From Sphingomonas zeae (GTDB lineage Bacteria > Pseudomonadota > Alphaproteobacteria > Sphingomonadales > Sphingomonadaceae), in NCBI RefSeq assembly GCF_014197135.1, contig NZ_JACIFA010000013.1:1-64000 (forward strand): a DNA stretch of 64,000 nt, read 5' to 3'. This document shows positions 1 through 9,922 of the stretch, in pieces. A model generated the notes under the pieces. The model was not told where the DNA came from and ran no database searches. It was given only the letters and a program-made list of their open reading frames with translations. The stretch's first letter is position 1. The number at the start of each line of letters is the position of its first letter. Both the position numbers and the translations under genes were made by a program.

Positions 1-105
1 CACGAACCGGTCGATCGAGCGCAGCAGATGGTCCGCCGGCACGTGCCGCTCCAGGCTGAAGCTGTAGAACAGCGCCTCCTGCGCGACCGTCCGCTCGCCC
101 ATCAT
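1..105 (-). CDS. IS1182-type transposase, N-terminal fragment cut by window edge
   Basis: The first 35 codons are visible on the minus strand, starting at a double ATG (102/105) and beginning MMGERTVAQEALF, with 'SLERHVPADHLLRSIDRF' following. That is the characteristic start of IS5/IS1182-family transposases ('ERHVPADHLLR' followed by the first catalytic region). The rest lies outside the window, so whether the element is intact cannot be judged. No terminal inverted repeat was recognised in the bases before the ClC gene. Confidence 0.75.
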   Translation of the reverse strand, partial: MMGERTVAQEALFYSFSLERHVPADHLLRSIDRFV

Positions 106-206
106 CGGCCCGTCTCCGCTTACTTGCCGAAGATTGAATCAAACCATCAGCGCGACTGCAAGCGAGCCTTTTTCAACACAATCGGGCGTTTTCCCAACCA
201 CCCCCG

Positions 207-1547
207 TTATCGGCGCGCACCCTCATCCGCCCGCCCCATCGCGAAGGTATGCGACAGGCCGTGGTATAGCTTCTCGCGGCAGACGAACTGGCTCACCCCG
301 TCGGCGATGAAGGCCGCCGCGAACATCGGCAGCATCAGGCCACGGCTGGCGGTCGTCTCCGACAGGATGATGACGGCGGTCAGCGGCGCGCGGACGACGC
401 CTGCAAAGTAACCGACCATGCCCAGGATCACGACCGCCGAGGCGGGCGAATCGACGAAGATCGACCGGAGTAGATTGCCGATCCCCGCCCCGACCGACAG
501 TGACGGCGCGAAGATGCCGCCGGGAAGGCCCGCCACGGCGGTGGCCAGCGTCGCCAGGAACTTGGCCGGTCCGTACCAGAGCGGCGCATCGACCCCGACG
601 ATCATCGCCCGTGCCGCGCCGTAGCCGGTACCCCAGGTCAGCCCGGTACCCACACCCAGCCCCGCGACGACCAGCCCGCACAGCCCGGCGAACAGGACGG
701 GCCGCGCCTTGCTCCACTGGGTCACGCGATTGGTGCCCGTCGCCATCATCAGCATCAGCCGGGCAAAGCCGCCGCCCGCCAACCCGCCGACGATGCCTGC
801 GACCGGCGCGACGATCAGCGCGGTCACGATCGGCATATGCGCACCGATCAGCCCGAAATAGACATAATCGCCCTGCGCCGACTGCGCGACCATGCCCGCG
901 ATCGCGATGGCGGCGATGACCAGCAGCGTGACCTTCTGCTCATAGGCCGAGGCCAGTTCCTCGATGGCGAAGAGCAGCCCGGCCAGCGGCGTGTTGAACG
1001 CCGCCGCGACCCCCGCCGCGCCGCCCGCGATCAGCACCGCGCCGCGCAAGGGCACGCCCAGGATACGATGGGTCAGCCCCATGATCGCAGCCGCGATCTG
1101 CACCGTCGGCCCCTCGCGCCCGACCGACGCGCCACCCAGCACCGCCGCCAGCGTCAGCCCGGCCTTGGCGGCCACGGTGCGGATCGACACCAGCCCGCCG
1201 GTAGCACGTTCGGGATCGGCCTGCGCCGCCATCACCTGCGGAATGCCCGAGCCACGCGCGAGCGGCGCGAATCGCCGCGTGAACCAGACCAGGCCTGCGA
1301 ACAGCAGCGGGGTCACGACCAGCGGCGCCCAATGATAGCGGACGGAGAAATGGTGGAACATCTCGCCCGCCATATCCGACGCCTCGGCAAAGACCGTCGC
1401 GGCCAGCCCGATCGCCACCGCGCCGATCAGGATCGCCAGCCTGGTGCGGAACTTGACCGATCCCGGCCCTTGCGCACGGAGCAGCGCGCGGTAGCGCGCA
1501 GGCGTCCATTTCCGGAATGCCTGTAGGGGCGGACTCTGATCGGCCAT
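207..1547 (-). CDS. ClC-family chloride channel / Cl-/H+ antiporter
   Basis: Integral membrane protein of 446 residues, the normal size for a bacterial ClC. The three selectivity-filter signatures are present in order: GSGIP (about residues 99-103), GREGP (143-147, with the gating glutamate at E145) and GGIFAP (about 345). 'AAFNTPLAGLLFAIEE' is also typical of the family. It would exchange or conduct chloride across the inner membrane, possibly in acid resistance. The ATG at 1547 follows a G-rich stretch that can serve as ribosome binding site. It lies 66 bp beyond the end of the VIT-domain gene on the same strand, but a shared function is not evident. No C-terminal CBS domains are present. 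Confidence 0.93.
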   Translation of the reverse strand: MADQSPPLQAFRKWTPARYRALLRAQGPGSVKFRTRLAILIGAVAIGLAATVFAEASDMAGEMFHHFSVRYHWAPLVVTPLLFAGLVWFTRRFAPLARGSGIPQVMAAQADPERATGGLVSIRTVAAKAGLTLAAVLGGASVGREGPTVQIAAAIMGLTHRILGVPLRGAVLIAGGAAGVAAAFNTPLAGLLFAIEELASAYEQKVTLLVIAAIAIAGMVAQSAQGDYVYFGLIGAHMPIVTALIVAPVAGIVGGLAGGGFARLMLMMATGTNRVTQWSKARPVLFAGLCGLVVAGLGVGTGLTWGTGYGAARAMIVGVDAPLWYGPAKFLATLATAVAGLPGGIFAPSLSVGAGIGNLLRSIFVDSPASAVVILGMVGYFAGVVRAPLTAVIILSETTASRGLMLPMFAAAFIADGVSQFVCREKLYHGLSHTFAMGRADEGARR

Positions 1548-1613
1548 ATCCCGCCCCTACACCGTTATCGCACCCGAAAACCAGCCGGACCCGGACCATC
1601 GCCGCATAGCCGA

Positions 1614-4613
1614 TCAGGGCAGCGGCACCGTGTCCTTCGCCGGCGCCTTGCCTGCCCCGGTTTTCGCCGACCCTCCCCTGTCCGGCACGACGATCCGCCC
1701 GATCATCCGCGCGCCCTTTTCATCGCGCTTCAGTTCGATATCGACGCTTTCCACCGTCTCGTCCCGCCGTCCGAAATTGCGGAACAGATGCGCGGTCAGG
1801 ATGGTCGCGCCATTGGGGTCGATCCGGTCCGGGGCGTAGACATTGGCCTGCACGGTGTAGGTGCCCGGCGGCGCGGCGCGGATCATATATTCCTCCGGCC
1901 CGTAACCGCGCGTCATGTCCTGCGACAGCCGCCCGCCGATCGCGGTGCGATTGTTGCTGTAGATCGCCCGTTCGCGCGTCGGTTCGTCGACCCACAAATC
2001 CATGTCCGACGCATCGGTGGTCCAGTCGATGACGACGCGCACATCGACGTCGAGCAGCATGACCAAGCGGGGGTCCATCTCCACCTTCCCGCCCAGCTTA
2101 TGCAGGCGCGGCAGCAAGGCATTGGCCTCGTTGAGCGCGATCAGGTCGATACCCCCCCACTGGTCCGCCTTGGGACTGGTGGCGATGCCATAGAGCAGGG
2201 TGATCGCGCGGGTCAGATCGGCCTTCGCCTGCCCGGGACGTGCGGCGGCCCGGCGCGCGAGCGTCAGCGCGAGCAGGCGGCGCGGCTGCGGCCGATCGGG
2301 GTCGAGCACCGCCTGCCGCTCGCGCAACTCCACCGCGCGGTCCCAGTCGCCATACCGCTCCAGCCGATCGGCGACCATGCCCAAAGTCGTGTCGTCGGCG
2401 GTGGGCAGGTCCAGCGCCGACAAGACCATCTCGCGCGCCTCCGCCAGCCGGTCCCGCTTGGCGAGCCAGGCGGCGGTGTCGAGATAGAAGATCGGCAAGG
2501 CCCCATGCCGCGCCTCCACCTCGCGGAAGCGCTCGGCGAAGTCGGCTGGCTTGCCGTCATATAGCTCCAGATAGGGGCGATCGGGCTGCCAGGCGTCGAT
2601 CTGCACCGAGGGGACAGTGGGGTTCGCGGACTGACGGCTTCCCGTCACCGAGATGTCGCCGGTCGCCGGGTTGACGCGCGGCGCCGGGGGTGCAGGGGAA
2701 GCCACAGGTGCCGACACGACCGGGGGCGGAGTCACGACCGTCGTCGGAGGAGGTGGTGGCGGCGGCGGAGGAGGAGGTGGTGGTGCCATCATCGCGGCAG
2801 GCGCAGTGGGTGCGCCCGGCGCGGTCGTCCGGTCGAAGCTACGCGAAGTTGCAATCCGCTTGGGCCGGGCGGTGGGGGCGAACTTCGTCTTCCACCACGC
2901 AACCTCGTCCTGCCATTCCAGGAGCAGCGTGTTGAAATGGCGCTGCGCGATACGGGCGTCGTTCGCCTCCATCGCCTTGCGCGCCCGAGCATAGTCGTCG
3001 CGCCATTCGGCGGGCAGGGTCGCGGGTGGATCGACCTTGGCGGTCAGGTAATCGCCGACGCTCTCCAGCACGAGGAAGGACAGGCTGGGGCTGGCGATGC
3101 CATAGCGGCGGCTGAGCGCCACATAGGCGTCACGCTGCTCGGTCGCCCCCAGCGTCGCCAGCGCGTCTTGCGCCAGAAGCGCGCCGGGGCCGTCAAAGGC
3201 GGCAGCTTCGCCATCTATCGCGCGGACCACTTCCTGTCCCGCACCCAGCCGGATCTTTACCGGACCGAAGCCAGGCGCGCGGACCAGCACCGTCCAGCGC
3301 CCTTGCGGCGCCGCCAGGGACACGAAGGGCAAGGGTCGGTCGTCGCGGTCGGTGACGGCGATCACCCCCGGCGCGTCCGCCTGCAACTGCGCCAGCGCCG
3401 CCGCCGGATCGTCGCCCAGCGAAATCAGCCGCCCGCCATGCCCCCGCGCCAGATGGCCTAGCCAGGCGCGATCATCGCTGCCTGCGCTGCTGACCACATC
3501 GAGCGGGCAGTGCGGCGTGATCGCAGCGTCGCGGTCGATCGTTGCGCGCCCATCGGTGAAGATCAGGCAACGATCGGCGGGGCCGCCCTGCGACAGCGGC
3601 GCAAAGCTCGTCGCGCCGCGATAGTCGAGCGCGCCCAGCCAAGCGGCGGCCTCATCGGCCGTGGCGGCGATCTTGGTCTGGGCGCCGCTGCTGTTGAAGG
3701 CGACCAATTCGACTTTGGCGGGATGCCAGCGATCGATGACCGCGCGGACCAGAGCGATCTCGCGGAGCCTGTCCGCCCCCAGATGTGAGCGCGAACGGTC
3801 CCAATAGATGCGCAGATGCGACGGAAGCGCCCGTCCGCCCGTACCGGCCGGCAGTTCGCCGCCGAGTTCCACGTCACGCTCGCCATTATGGTGGGTGCTG
3901 GCGATCAGATCGGCGACGCGGCCGGGTGTGATCGCCAGCGCCCCCGAAAGGGGCGTGTTCTTGGCACTCGCCGCGCCCTGCCAGCCATGGCCGTCCGCCG
4001 TCATCGCCAATGGCGTCTTGCCCAGCGTTATCATGGGCGGGGCGGCGGTCCCGCTCGCATGGACACGGATCGACCAGTCCGCGACCGCCGCGTCGAAGCC
4101 GAGCGGCAGGCGCCAACCTCCCGCGCCGACCGGCGCTACGAAGCGAACCCGGATCGTCCGCCCGCCGCCCGGCCAGATCGGAAAGACGCGGGTTGAAAAG
4201 ACATTGTCCGCGCTGACCTCGGCCAAACCGGGATCGACCCGCCGGCGAACGCGTGCTTCATAGACCGCCTTGGCGCGCGGGCGATCGACCAGCACGCCGT
4301 CGACCATCTGCCCGCCGACATCCAGTGCATAGCCGGTGACGACCGCGCCCTCGGGCAGGGTCAGGCGGAAATCGCCCTCCAACTGCTCGGCCTCGGGATT
4401 GGCGAAGGCGGCGGTGGCAGTCGTTTCGACGACGCTGCCACGCTGTTCGACCGACAGGTCCAGCCGCCGGAGCGACAGGTTGCGCTCATGCGCCGCATCG
4501 CGGATGCCGCCCGCATGGGCGCTCAGAACGGGATTGGCGGTCTGCGCCAACGCCCCCTGCCCTATGAAGAGGGCCAGCCCCAGCGCCACGAGTCCACGCC
4601 ACCGTGCCAGCAT
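1614..4613 (-). CDS. Secreted VIT / vWA / DUF2135 domain protein
   Basis: About 999 residues. A signal peptide (residues 1-24, ending GQGALAQ) is followed by a vault/inter-alpha-trypsin (VIT) domain (about 30-150). A vWA-like domain follows, with an intact DxSxS metal-site motif (WDRSRS) and 'IFTDG'. Next come a low-complexity linker with 13 consecutive prolines, TPR-like helices, and a C-terminal DUF2135-like beta domain ('DLWVDEPTRERAIYSNN', 'GPEEYMIRAAPPGTYTV'). Proteins of this layout are probably periplasmic or surface adhesion/assembly proteins; no enzymatic role is expected. The ATG at 4613 is chosen over the one at 4634 because GGGAGGGGG lies just before it and it starts the signal peptide. 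SapC ends 53 bp upstream on the same strand. Confidence 0.82.
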   Translation of the reverse strand: MLARWRGLVALGLALFIGQGALAQTANPVLSAHAGGIRDAAHERNLSLRRLDLSVEQRGSVVETTATAAFANPEAEQLEGDFRLTLPEGAVVTGYALDVGGQMVDGVLVDRPRAKAVYEARVRRRVDPGLAEVSADNVFSTRVFPIWPGGGRTIRVRFVAPVGAGGWRLPLGFDAAVADWSIRVHASGTAAPPMITLGKTPLAMTADGHGWQGAASAKNTPLSGALAITPGRVADLIASTHHNGERDVELGGELPAGTGGRALPSHLRIYWDRSRSHLGADRLREIALVRAVIDRWHPAKVELVAFNSSGAQTKIAATADEAAAWLGALDYRGATSFAPLSQGGPADRCLIFTDGRATIDRDAAITPHCPLDVVSSAGSDDRAWLGHLARGHGGRLISLGDDPAAALAQLQADAPGVIAVTDRDDRPLPFVSLAAPQGRWTVLVRAPGFGPVKIRLGAGQEVVRAIDGEAAAFDGPGALLAQDALATLGATEQRDAYVALSRRYGIASPSLSFLVLESVGDYLTAKVDPPATLPAEWRDDYARARKAMEANDARIAQRHFNTLLLEWQDEVAWWKTKFAPTARPKRIATSRSFDRTTAPGAPTAPAAMMAPPPPPPPPPPPPPTTVVTPPPVVSAPVASPAPPAPRVNPATGDISVTGSRQSANPTVPSVQIDAWQPDRPYLELYDGKPADFAERFREVEARHGALPIFYLDTAAWLAKRDRLAEAREMVLSALDLPTADDTTLGMVADRLERYGDWDRAVELRERQAVLDPDRPQPRRLLALTLARRAAARPGQAKADLTRAITLLYGIATSPKADQWGGIDLIALNEANALLPRLHKLGGKVEMDPRLVMLLDVDVRVVIDWTTDASDMDLWVDEPTRERAIYSNNRTAIGGRLSQDMTRGYGPEEYMIRAAPPGTYTVQANVYAPDRIDPNGATILTAHLFRNFGRRDETVESVDIELKRDEKGARMIGRIVVPDRGGSAKTGAGKAPAKDTVPLP

Positions 4614-4666
4614 CTTGCCCCCTCCCGATTGCACGGAGGCTAGCCTGCCGCCCGGCCCCGGACAAG

Positions 4667-5377
4667 CTAATCCAGCGAATAGTCGGTGATGGCAGGGACG
4701 AAGCGGGCATTGTGCAGCTGCCGCAACCGCTCGACCTGCGCCAGCGAGGCGGTCAGGACCGCGGCCAGGGCGAGGCGATCGGCACGGTGAAGCGCGATCA
4801 GCTCGGCATCGGGCAGCGCCTGCACCGCGGCCTCGTCGATGGTGTAGAGCCCGGCCAAGTCATGCCGGCCGCCATCTGCCTTCGACAGCGAAAGCGGCAG
4901 CGGGCGGATCAGCCTATGCCTCGCCCAGCTATCGGCCATTTCCTGAGCCGCCGCGACATCCGCCACCAGCCGCTCCAGCGCAGGGGCGATGTCGCCTGAC
5001 AGAGCGGCGGGCCGGTCCTCGTCGAACAATGGCTCTCCCACTCCGCCCAAACTGGGATCGGCCGGATCGATGGCGAGGCCCGCCGCCCCGGTTGGATCGA
5101 GACGGAACCCGCCGAGCAGCACCGCGCGCGGCACATAGGTGGCCTGAAACCCACCCCCGAACACGAACAGATTGGCGGGCTCGACCAAGCTCATCAGCGC
5201 GACGAGGTCGAACCGCCCGGTCTGGCCGTCCTTGACGAGACACAAGGGCATGTCGGCTGCGGCGACGGCGATTTCCGACAGGCCCAATCGTGTGAAACGG
5301 CGCGCGGCTCCGGCGGCATGGCGATTGTAGCGCAGGTCGCGATGCGCGGTCGGGGAGAGCGGAGTGATGCCGGTCAT
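4667..5377 (-). CDS. SapC family protein
   Basis: 236 residues of the SapC family ('MTGITPLSPTAHRD', 'RRFTRLGLSEIAVAAADMPL', 'FDLVALMSL', 'ALLGGFRLDP', 'LFDEDRPAAL'). The name comes from a Campylobacter S-layer protein, but the function in proteobacteria is unknown. In sphingomonads and caulobacters these genes sit beside TonB receptors and tryptophan-halogenase-like genes, as here. The start at 5377 overlaps the halogenase stop as ATGA, which suggests translational coupling. The longer open frame upstream is only the halogenase read out of frame. Confidence 0.85.
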   Translation of the reverse strand: MTGITPLSPTAHRDLRYNRHAAGAARRFTRLGLSEIAVAAADMPLCLVKDGQTGRFDLVALMSLVEPANLFVFGGGFQATYVPRAVLLGGFRLDPTGAAGLAIDPADPSLGGVGEPLFDEDRPAALSGDIAPALERLVADVAAAQEMADSWARHRLIRPLPLSLSKADGGRHDLAGLYTIDEAAVQALPDAELIALHRADRLALAAVLTASLAQVERLRQLHNARFVPAITDYSLD

Positions 5378-6936
5378 ACCCGTTGCAGACCATGTTCGCG
5401 GATCGCGTGCAACAGGTCGCGGTGGCGCGGCGCGCGGGTGCGCAGCTCGTCTTTCGCCCGCTGCATCCGGGTGACGAAACGCTGCGCCAGTCCCGCCTCG
5501 GGGGCGGACGGGTCGATACGCGGCTGACGGCTGTCGAACCCCATGCCGTGCAGGATGTATTGATAGCTGGGCCAGGAAAAGACCTCGCGCGCATGGTCGA
5601 AATCCTGCGGGCCGGGCGAATGGTACCGCCACATTGCCAGCCGCTCCGCAAGGCCATCGGGGATCGAGGATGCCGCGACATTGTCGCGCCAGAAATCCGT
5701 GTCGGTCCTCTTGGTCAGCACATAATGCAGCTTCAGAAACTCGATGATCCGCATCCAGTGATGGGTGAAGGTCGCGTTGAACTGCCGCGCCATCACGTCC
5801 ATCGCCGCCCGGTTGCGCGGCAGGCGGTCGGCGATCGCGTCCATGGACGCCTCGATCAGCATCAGCGCGGAGGCCTCCAGCGGTTCGAGGAACCCGGCGG
5901 ACAGGCCGACCGCGACGCAGTTGTTCTGCCAGAAGCGCGCGCGATGCCCTGCCTCGATGCTGATGCGGCGCGCGGACAGCCCCTGGGCGGCGGTGCCGAC
6001 ATGGCGGCGCAGCGCCGCCTCGGCTGCATCGTCGCTGATATGCGCGCTGCTATAGACATGCCCCACGCCGCGCCGGCTCCACAGCCCGATGTCCCAGATC
6101 CAGCCCGAACCTTGCGCGGTCGACACGGTATGGCAGGTGATCGGCGCGTCCTCGTCGTCATAGGGCACCTGGAGGGCGATCGCCCGGTCCGCGAACAGCA
6201 CGTCGCCGCAGCGGCGAAACGGCACATCATAGATGCCACCGATCAACCGCGCGGCAAAGCCGGTGCAGTCGACGAACAGGTCGCCGGCCACGCTGCGGCC
6301 ATCGGCTAGCTCCAGATGCACGATGTCGCCATGATCGGTCATCCGCGGACGCAGCACATCGCCCAGGACATGTTCGATCCCCAGCGTGCCGACACCATGG
6401 TCGCGCAGCATCGTCGCGAACTTGCCCGCGTCCAGATGATAGGCGTAATTCGCATGGCCCGCATATTCGGGCATCACGATGGTCTTGGGACCCAACCCCG
6501 CATCGCACAGCATCGCCTGGTAATCGACCCAGTCGGCGAAAGCGGCGTCGCCTTCGCCCCGGTGCAGCCAATATGGCGCCAGATCAATCTCGGTCGCGCC
6601 CGCAGGGGGATTGAGCGGATGGTAATAGCCGTCCTGTGGCGTCCCGTCGGTCCAACCGACGAAACGCGCGCCCTGTTTGAACGCCGCGTCGCACGACCGG
6701 ATGAAGTCGGTCTCGGCGATACCGATCTTGGCCAGCGTGTTGCGCATCGTCGGCCAGGTCCCCTCGCCGACCCCGACCGTCGGCACGTTGCGCGATTCGA
6801 TCAGCGTGACCCGCACGCCGGCCCCGGTGCGCCGCACCTGCGCGGCCAGACGACAAGCCGCGATCCAGCCCGCCGAACCGCCGCCGACCACGACCACGCG
6901 CTTCTCTTCCGTGTCGGCCACCCCCGTCTCGACCAC
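5374..6936 (-). CDS. Flavin-dependent tryptophan-halogenase-like protein
   Basis: About 520 residues of the PrnA/RebH family. The N-terminal FAD-binding GGGSAGW is followed by the 'GVGEGTWPT' segment. A lysine in 'AAFKQGARF' sits where PrnA/RebH have the catalytic Lys79, and a glutamate in 'GFLEPLEAS' where they have the active-site Glu346. The family WxWxIP signature reads WIWDIG here, so the proline is lost. I place the start at GTG 6936 because GGGAGAGG lies just before it and FAD-domain homology begins there; in-frame ATGs at 7056 and 7023 would add an unsupported leader. The natural substrate is unknown; genes of this kind beside TonB receptors may not halogenate free tryptophan. It is coupled to SapC by ATGA and divergent from the TonB receptor. 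Confidence 0.87.
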   Translation of the reverse strand: MVETGVADTEEKRVVVVGGGSAGWIAACRLAAQVRRTGAGVRVTLIESRNVPTVGVGEGTWPTMRNTLAKIGIAETDFIRSCDAAFKQGARFVGWTDGTPQDGYYHPLNPPAGATEIDLAPYWLHRGEGDAAFADWVDYQAMLCDAGLGPKTIVMPEYAGHANYAYHLDAGKFATMLRDHGVGTLGIEHVLGDVLRPRMTDHGDIVHLELADGRSVAGDLFVDCTGFAARLIGGIYDVPFRRCGDVLFADRAIALQVPYDDEDAPITCHTVSTAQGSGWIWDIGLWSRRGVGHVYSSAHISDDAAEAALRRHVGTAAQGLSARRISIEAGHRARFWQNNCVAVGLSAGFLEPLEASALMLIEASMDAIADRLPRNRAAMDVMARQFNATFTHHWMRIIEFLKLHYVLTKRTDTDFWRDNVAASSIPDGLAERLAMWRYHSPGPQDFDHAREVFSWPSYQYILHGMGFDSRQPRIDPSAPEAGLAQRFVTRMQRAKDELRTRAPRHRDLLHAIREHGLQRV

Positions 6937-7090
6937 CTGATCCTCTCCCGCTCGCTTGCCCCCTTCTATACCGAAAGTTCCGGCGCAGAGGAGAATTTGC
7001 CCGCCCTTGTACTTGTCAGACATAGGATATAACAAGGCGTCATAAGTGCCGACCAAGAAGCACGCAGCACAGGTTTCATAGGGGAGAGCT

Positions 7091-9922
7091 ATGTCACAAA
7101 CGACCAGAAATCCGAAAATTAATGTTCGCTACGCCGCTCAGGGGCTAGCCAGCGCACTTGTCGCACTTATCGCGGCAACGCCTGCACTGGCGCAGAGCCA
7201 GACGCCGCCGGCCGACCAGACCGCGACGCTTCCCAGCCAGAGCGAGGCCGATGGCACCTCCGCCGATATCGTCGTCACCGGCATCCGTCGCAGCATCGAA
7301 TCGGCCGCCGCGATCAAGCGCGACGCGGCCGGGATCCTCGATGCCATTTCGTCCGAAGATCTGGGCAAGTTCCCCGACGCCAATGTCGCGGAGTCGCTGC
7401 AACGCATTCCGGGCGTCGCGATCGATCGCAGCAACGGCGAAGGCGCGTCGGTCAGCGTGCGCGGCCTGGGTCCCGCGTTCAACACGGTGCTGTTCAACGG
7501 ACGCAGCTTTGCCTCGGACAATTACAACCGCGCCTTTTCCTTCGACCTGATCCCGGCCGAACTCATCAGCGGCGCGCAGGTCTATAAGAGCTCGCAGGCC
7601 TCGCTTCAGGGCGGCGGCATCGGCGCGACGATCAACGTCCAGACGCCCCGCCCGCTGGCGTTGAAGGAGTTCAAGGGCGTCTTCACCGGCAAGGCGCTGT
7701 ACGAGGGTAACAGCAAGAAGGTCACACCGCAGCTGTTCGGCCTGCTCAGCGACACCTTCGCCGACGGCAAGCTGGGGCTGCTCGCCTCGATCTCCTACCA
7801 GAAACGTATCGCCTCGATCCGCGCGATCAACACCGATGGCTATATTCCGGGCACCTCGGTCGGACCCAATAACGCGCCCCTCTATACCAACGTCTATTCG
7901 CCCCGGAACCAGGACGTGAACCAGACGCGCGACGACCGCACCCGCCTGGGCGCCACGCTGGTCGCGCAATATGCGCCGACCGACGAACTGACCTTCACCG
8001 TCGACGGCCTGTACAACCGCTTCAAGAGCGACACGACGACGCGCGGGCTGGGCAGCTGGTTCGAACCGACGAGCTTTACCGCGGCAGGTATCGACGCGAA
8101 CCGCACCGTGACGTCGCTGACCACCAACGGCAATGCCGACTTCATCGCCTCGGGCGGCGTGCGCGAGACGACGACCTATGAGGCCGGGTTCAACGCCGAA
8201 TGGCGGCCCGCCGACAATGTCCGCATGGTCTTCGACGCCACCTATTCGCAGGCCAAGAATGCGGGCGGCGGCAAGTCCTATTTCACCGTCATCGGCGTGC
8301 CGACCCAATATTCCTTCAACGCCGCGCAAGGCGACGGCATCCCGTCGACCTCGGGCTATGCGGGCGGCGTGCTGACCAATCCGGCGCTGGGTCGCACCCA
8401 TATCGCCGGGCGCAGCGGCAACGACGTGACCGAAAAGGTCCAGGAATATCGCTGGAATACCGAGTGGAAACCGGGCTGGGACATCGTCTCGGCGTTGCGC
8501 TTCGGCCTGACCGGCACCTCGCGCGATAAGCGCAACGTTCCCTTCTCGTCCGATCCCAATATCGGCTGCCTCTATTGCGGCTATCCGACGCTGGCCGATC
8601 CGTCGCTGCTCTCGCCCTTTACCCTGGGATCGCTGGGGCAAAAGGGCGGCAGCGTCCCGACCACCTTCCTGACCTATGACCCGCAGGCCTATTTCAACTT
8701 CCTGACCAGCACGGCCGCGACCACGGCGCTCGACCGCGCGCGGGGCCAGCCGGTGGGAACGACGGCGGCGATCTTCGCCCGCACCAACGGCTATGCCGTG
8801 ACCGAGCAACCCTCGGCCCAGGTCCGTGAAAAAGTCTTTGCCAGCTATGCCGATGTCGATCTGGAGGGCACGGTCGCCGGGCTCCCCTGGTTCATCAATG
8901 TCGGTGGCCGGTACGAATATACCGAACTGGTCTCGGCCGGTCAGCAATTGCAGCTGACCGATCTGTTGCCGGTGCCCGGCGACCCGACGACCTATACCGG
9001 CGTCTTCGCCAACAACCGCGCCGCGGTATCGGTCAACCGGCGTTCGTCCTACAGCAATTTCCTGCCCAATCTGAACGCCAAGCTCAACCTGACGCCCAAG
9101 CTTCAGGCGCGCTTCGCCGCCTACAAGACGCTGACACGGCCGGCGATCGGTGATCTGGCGCCCAGCCTCGACATCGGCACGCTGCGCCCCGCCACGCTGA
9201 CCGCCAGCGGTGGCAACCCGGCGCTCAAGCCCTATCGCGCGACCAATTTCGACCTGTCGCTCGAATGGTATCCGACCGCAACCACCACATTGTCGGCGGC
9301 GGTGTTCCACAAAAAGGTCGACGACTTCATCGTCCAGAGCTTTGGCGAGGAGCTGTTCACCATCGCCAATGCGGGCAATCTGCCCGTCGGTGGGCTGATC
9401 GTCGGGCCGAATACCGCGAAGTTCAGCGTCCGACGCCCGCGCAATGCCCAGTCGCTGACGATCAAGGGGCTGGAGCTCAACCTCGTCCATACGCTCGACT
9501 GGCTGCCGGGCGTGCTCAGCGGCTTCGGCGTGCAGGCGAACGCGACCTTCGTGACCACCAACCGCGAATTCGACGTCAGCCAGGTCGGCCAGTCCTTCGC
9601 GGCCGAGGGCATCGGCAATTCGCAGAACGCGACCCTGTTCTACGAGAAGTTCGGCGTATCGGCGCGCATCGCCTATAATCGGCGCGAACGCTTCCTTCAG
9701 CAATTGGCGGGCGGCCCCGGCAACGAACCCGTGTTCGTGCGCGATTATGGCCAGTTCGACGGCAGCGTGGCGGTCAACGTCACCCCCTTCGCCCAGGTCT
9801 TTGTCGAGGGCACCAACCTGTTCAACGCGAAATATTTCGCAACCGGACGGTTCGACAACCAGTTGCTCCGCTACCAGAATTTCGGGCCGCGCTATGATGC
9901 GGGCGTCCGTTTCTCGTTCTGA
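7091..9922 (+). CDS. TonB-dependent receptor (outer membrane, TonB-Xanth-Caul type)
   Basis: 943 residues. A signal peptide ends near residue 35 (ATPALAQ). The segment 'ADIVVTGIRRSIESAA' and a plug domain follow ('LGKFPDANVAESLQRIPGVA', 'VSVRGLGP'), then a beta-barrel ending in the aromatic VRFSF typical of outer-membrane proteins. This subfamily in sphingomonads, caulobacters and xanthomonads usually imports glycans. GGGGAG precedes the ATG. GH95 follows 152 bp downstream on the same strand, which suggests an oligosaccharide ligand. Long frames on the opposite strand are shadows. The 154-bp gap to the divergent halogenase presumably carries both promoters; a TATAAC at 7028-7033 is a weak candidate -10. 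Confidence 0.93.
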   Translation: MSQTTRNPKINVRYAAQGLASALVALIAATPALAQSQTPPADQTATLPSQSEADGTSADIVVTGIRRSIESAAAIKRDAAGILDAISSEDLGKFPDANVAESLQRIPGVAIDRSNGEGASVSVRGLGPAFNTVLFNGRSFASDNYNRAFSFDLIPAELISGAQVYKSSQASLQGGGIGATINVQTPRPLALKEFKGVFTGKALYEGNSKKVTPQLFGLLSDTFADGKLGLLASISYQKRIASIRAINTDGYIPGTSVGPNNAPLYTNVYSPRNQDVNQTRDDRTRLGATLVAQYAPTDELTFTVDGLYNRFKSDTTTRGLGSWFEPTSFTAAGIDANRTVTSLTTNGNADFIASGGVRETTTYEAGFNAEWRPADNVRMVFDATYSQAKNAGGGKSYFTVIGVPTQYSFNAAQGDGIPSTSGYAGGVLTNPALGRTHIAGRSGNDVTEKVQEYRWNTEWKPGWDIVSALRFGLTGTSRDKRNVPFSSDPNIGCLYCGYPTLADPSLLSPFTLGSLGQKGGSVPTTFLTYDPQAYFNFLTSTAATTALDRARGQPVGTTAAIFARTNGYAVTEQPSAQVREKVFASYADVDLEGTVAGLPWFINVGGRYEYTELVSAGQQLQLTDLLPVPGDPTTYTGVFANNRAAVSVNRRSSYSNFLPNLNAKLNLTPKLQARFAAYKTLTRPAIGDLAPSLDIGTLRPATLTASGGNPALKPYRATNFDLSLEWYPTATTTLSAAVFHKKVDDFIVQSFGEELFTIANAGNLPVGGLIVGPNTAKFSVRRPRNAQSLTIKGLELNLVHTLDWLPGVLSGFGVQANATFVTTNREFDVSQVGQSFAAEGIGNSQNATLFYEKFGVSARIAYNRRERFLQQLAGGPGNEPVFVRDYGQFDGSVAVNVTPFAQVFVEGTNLFNAKYFATGRFDNQLLRYQNFGPRYDAGVRFSF

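Noticed and set aside
2748..2790. CRISPR-like or regulatory short repeat
   Set aside because: It is a GGC/GGT/GGA run coding for prolines in the VIT-domain protein, with no spacer structure.
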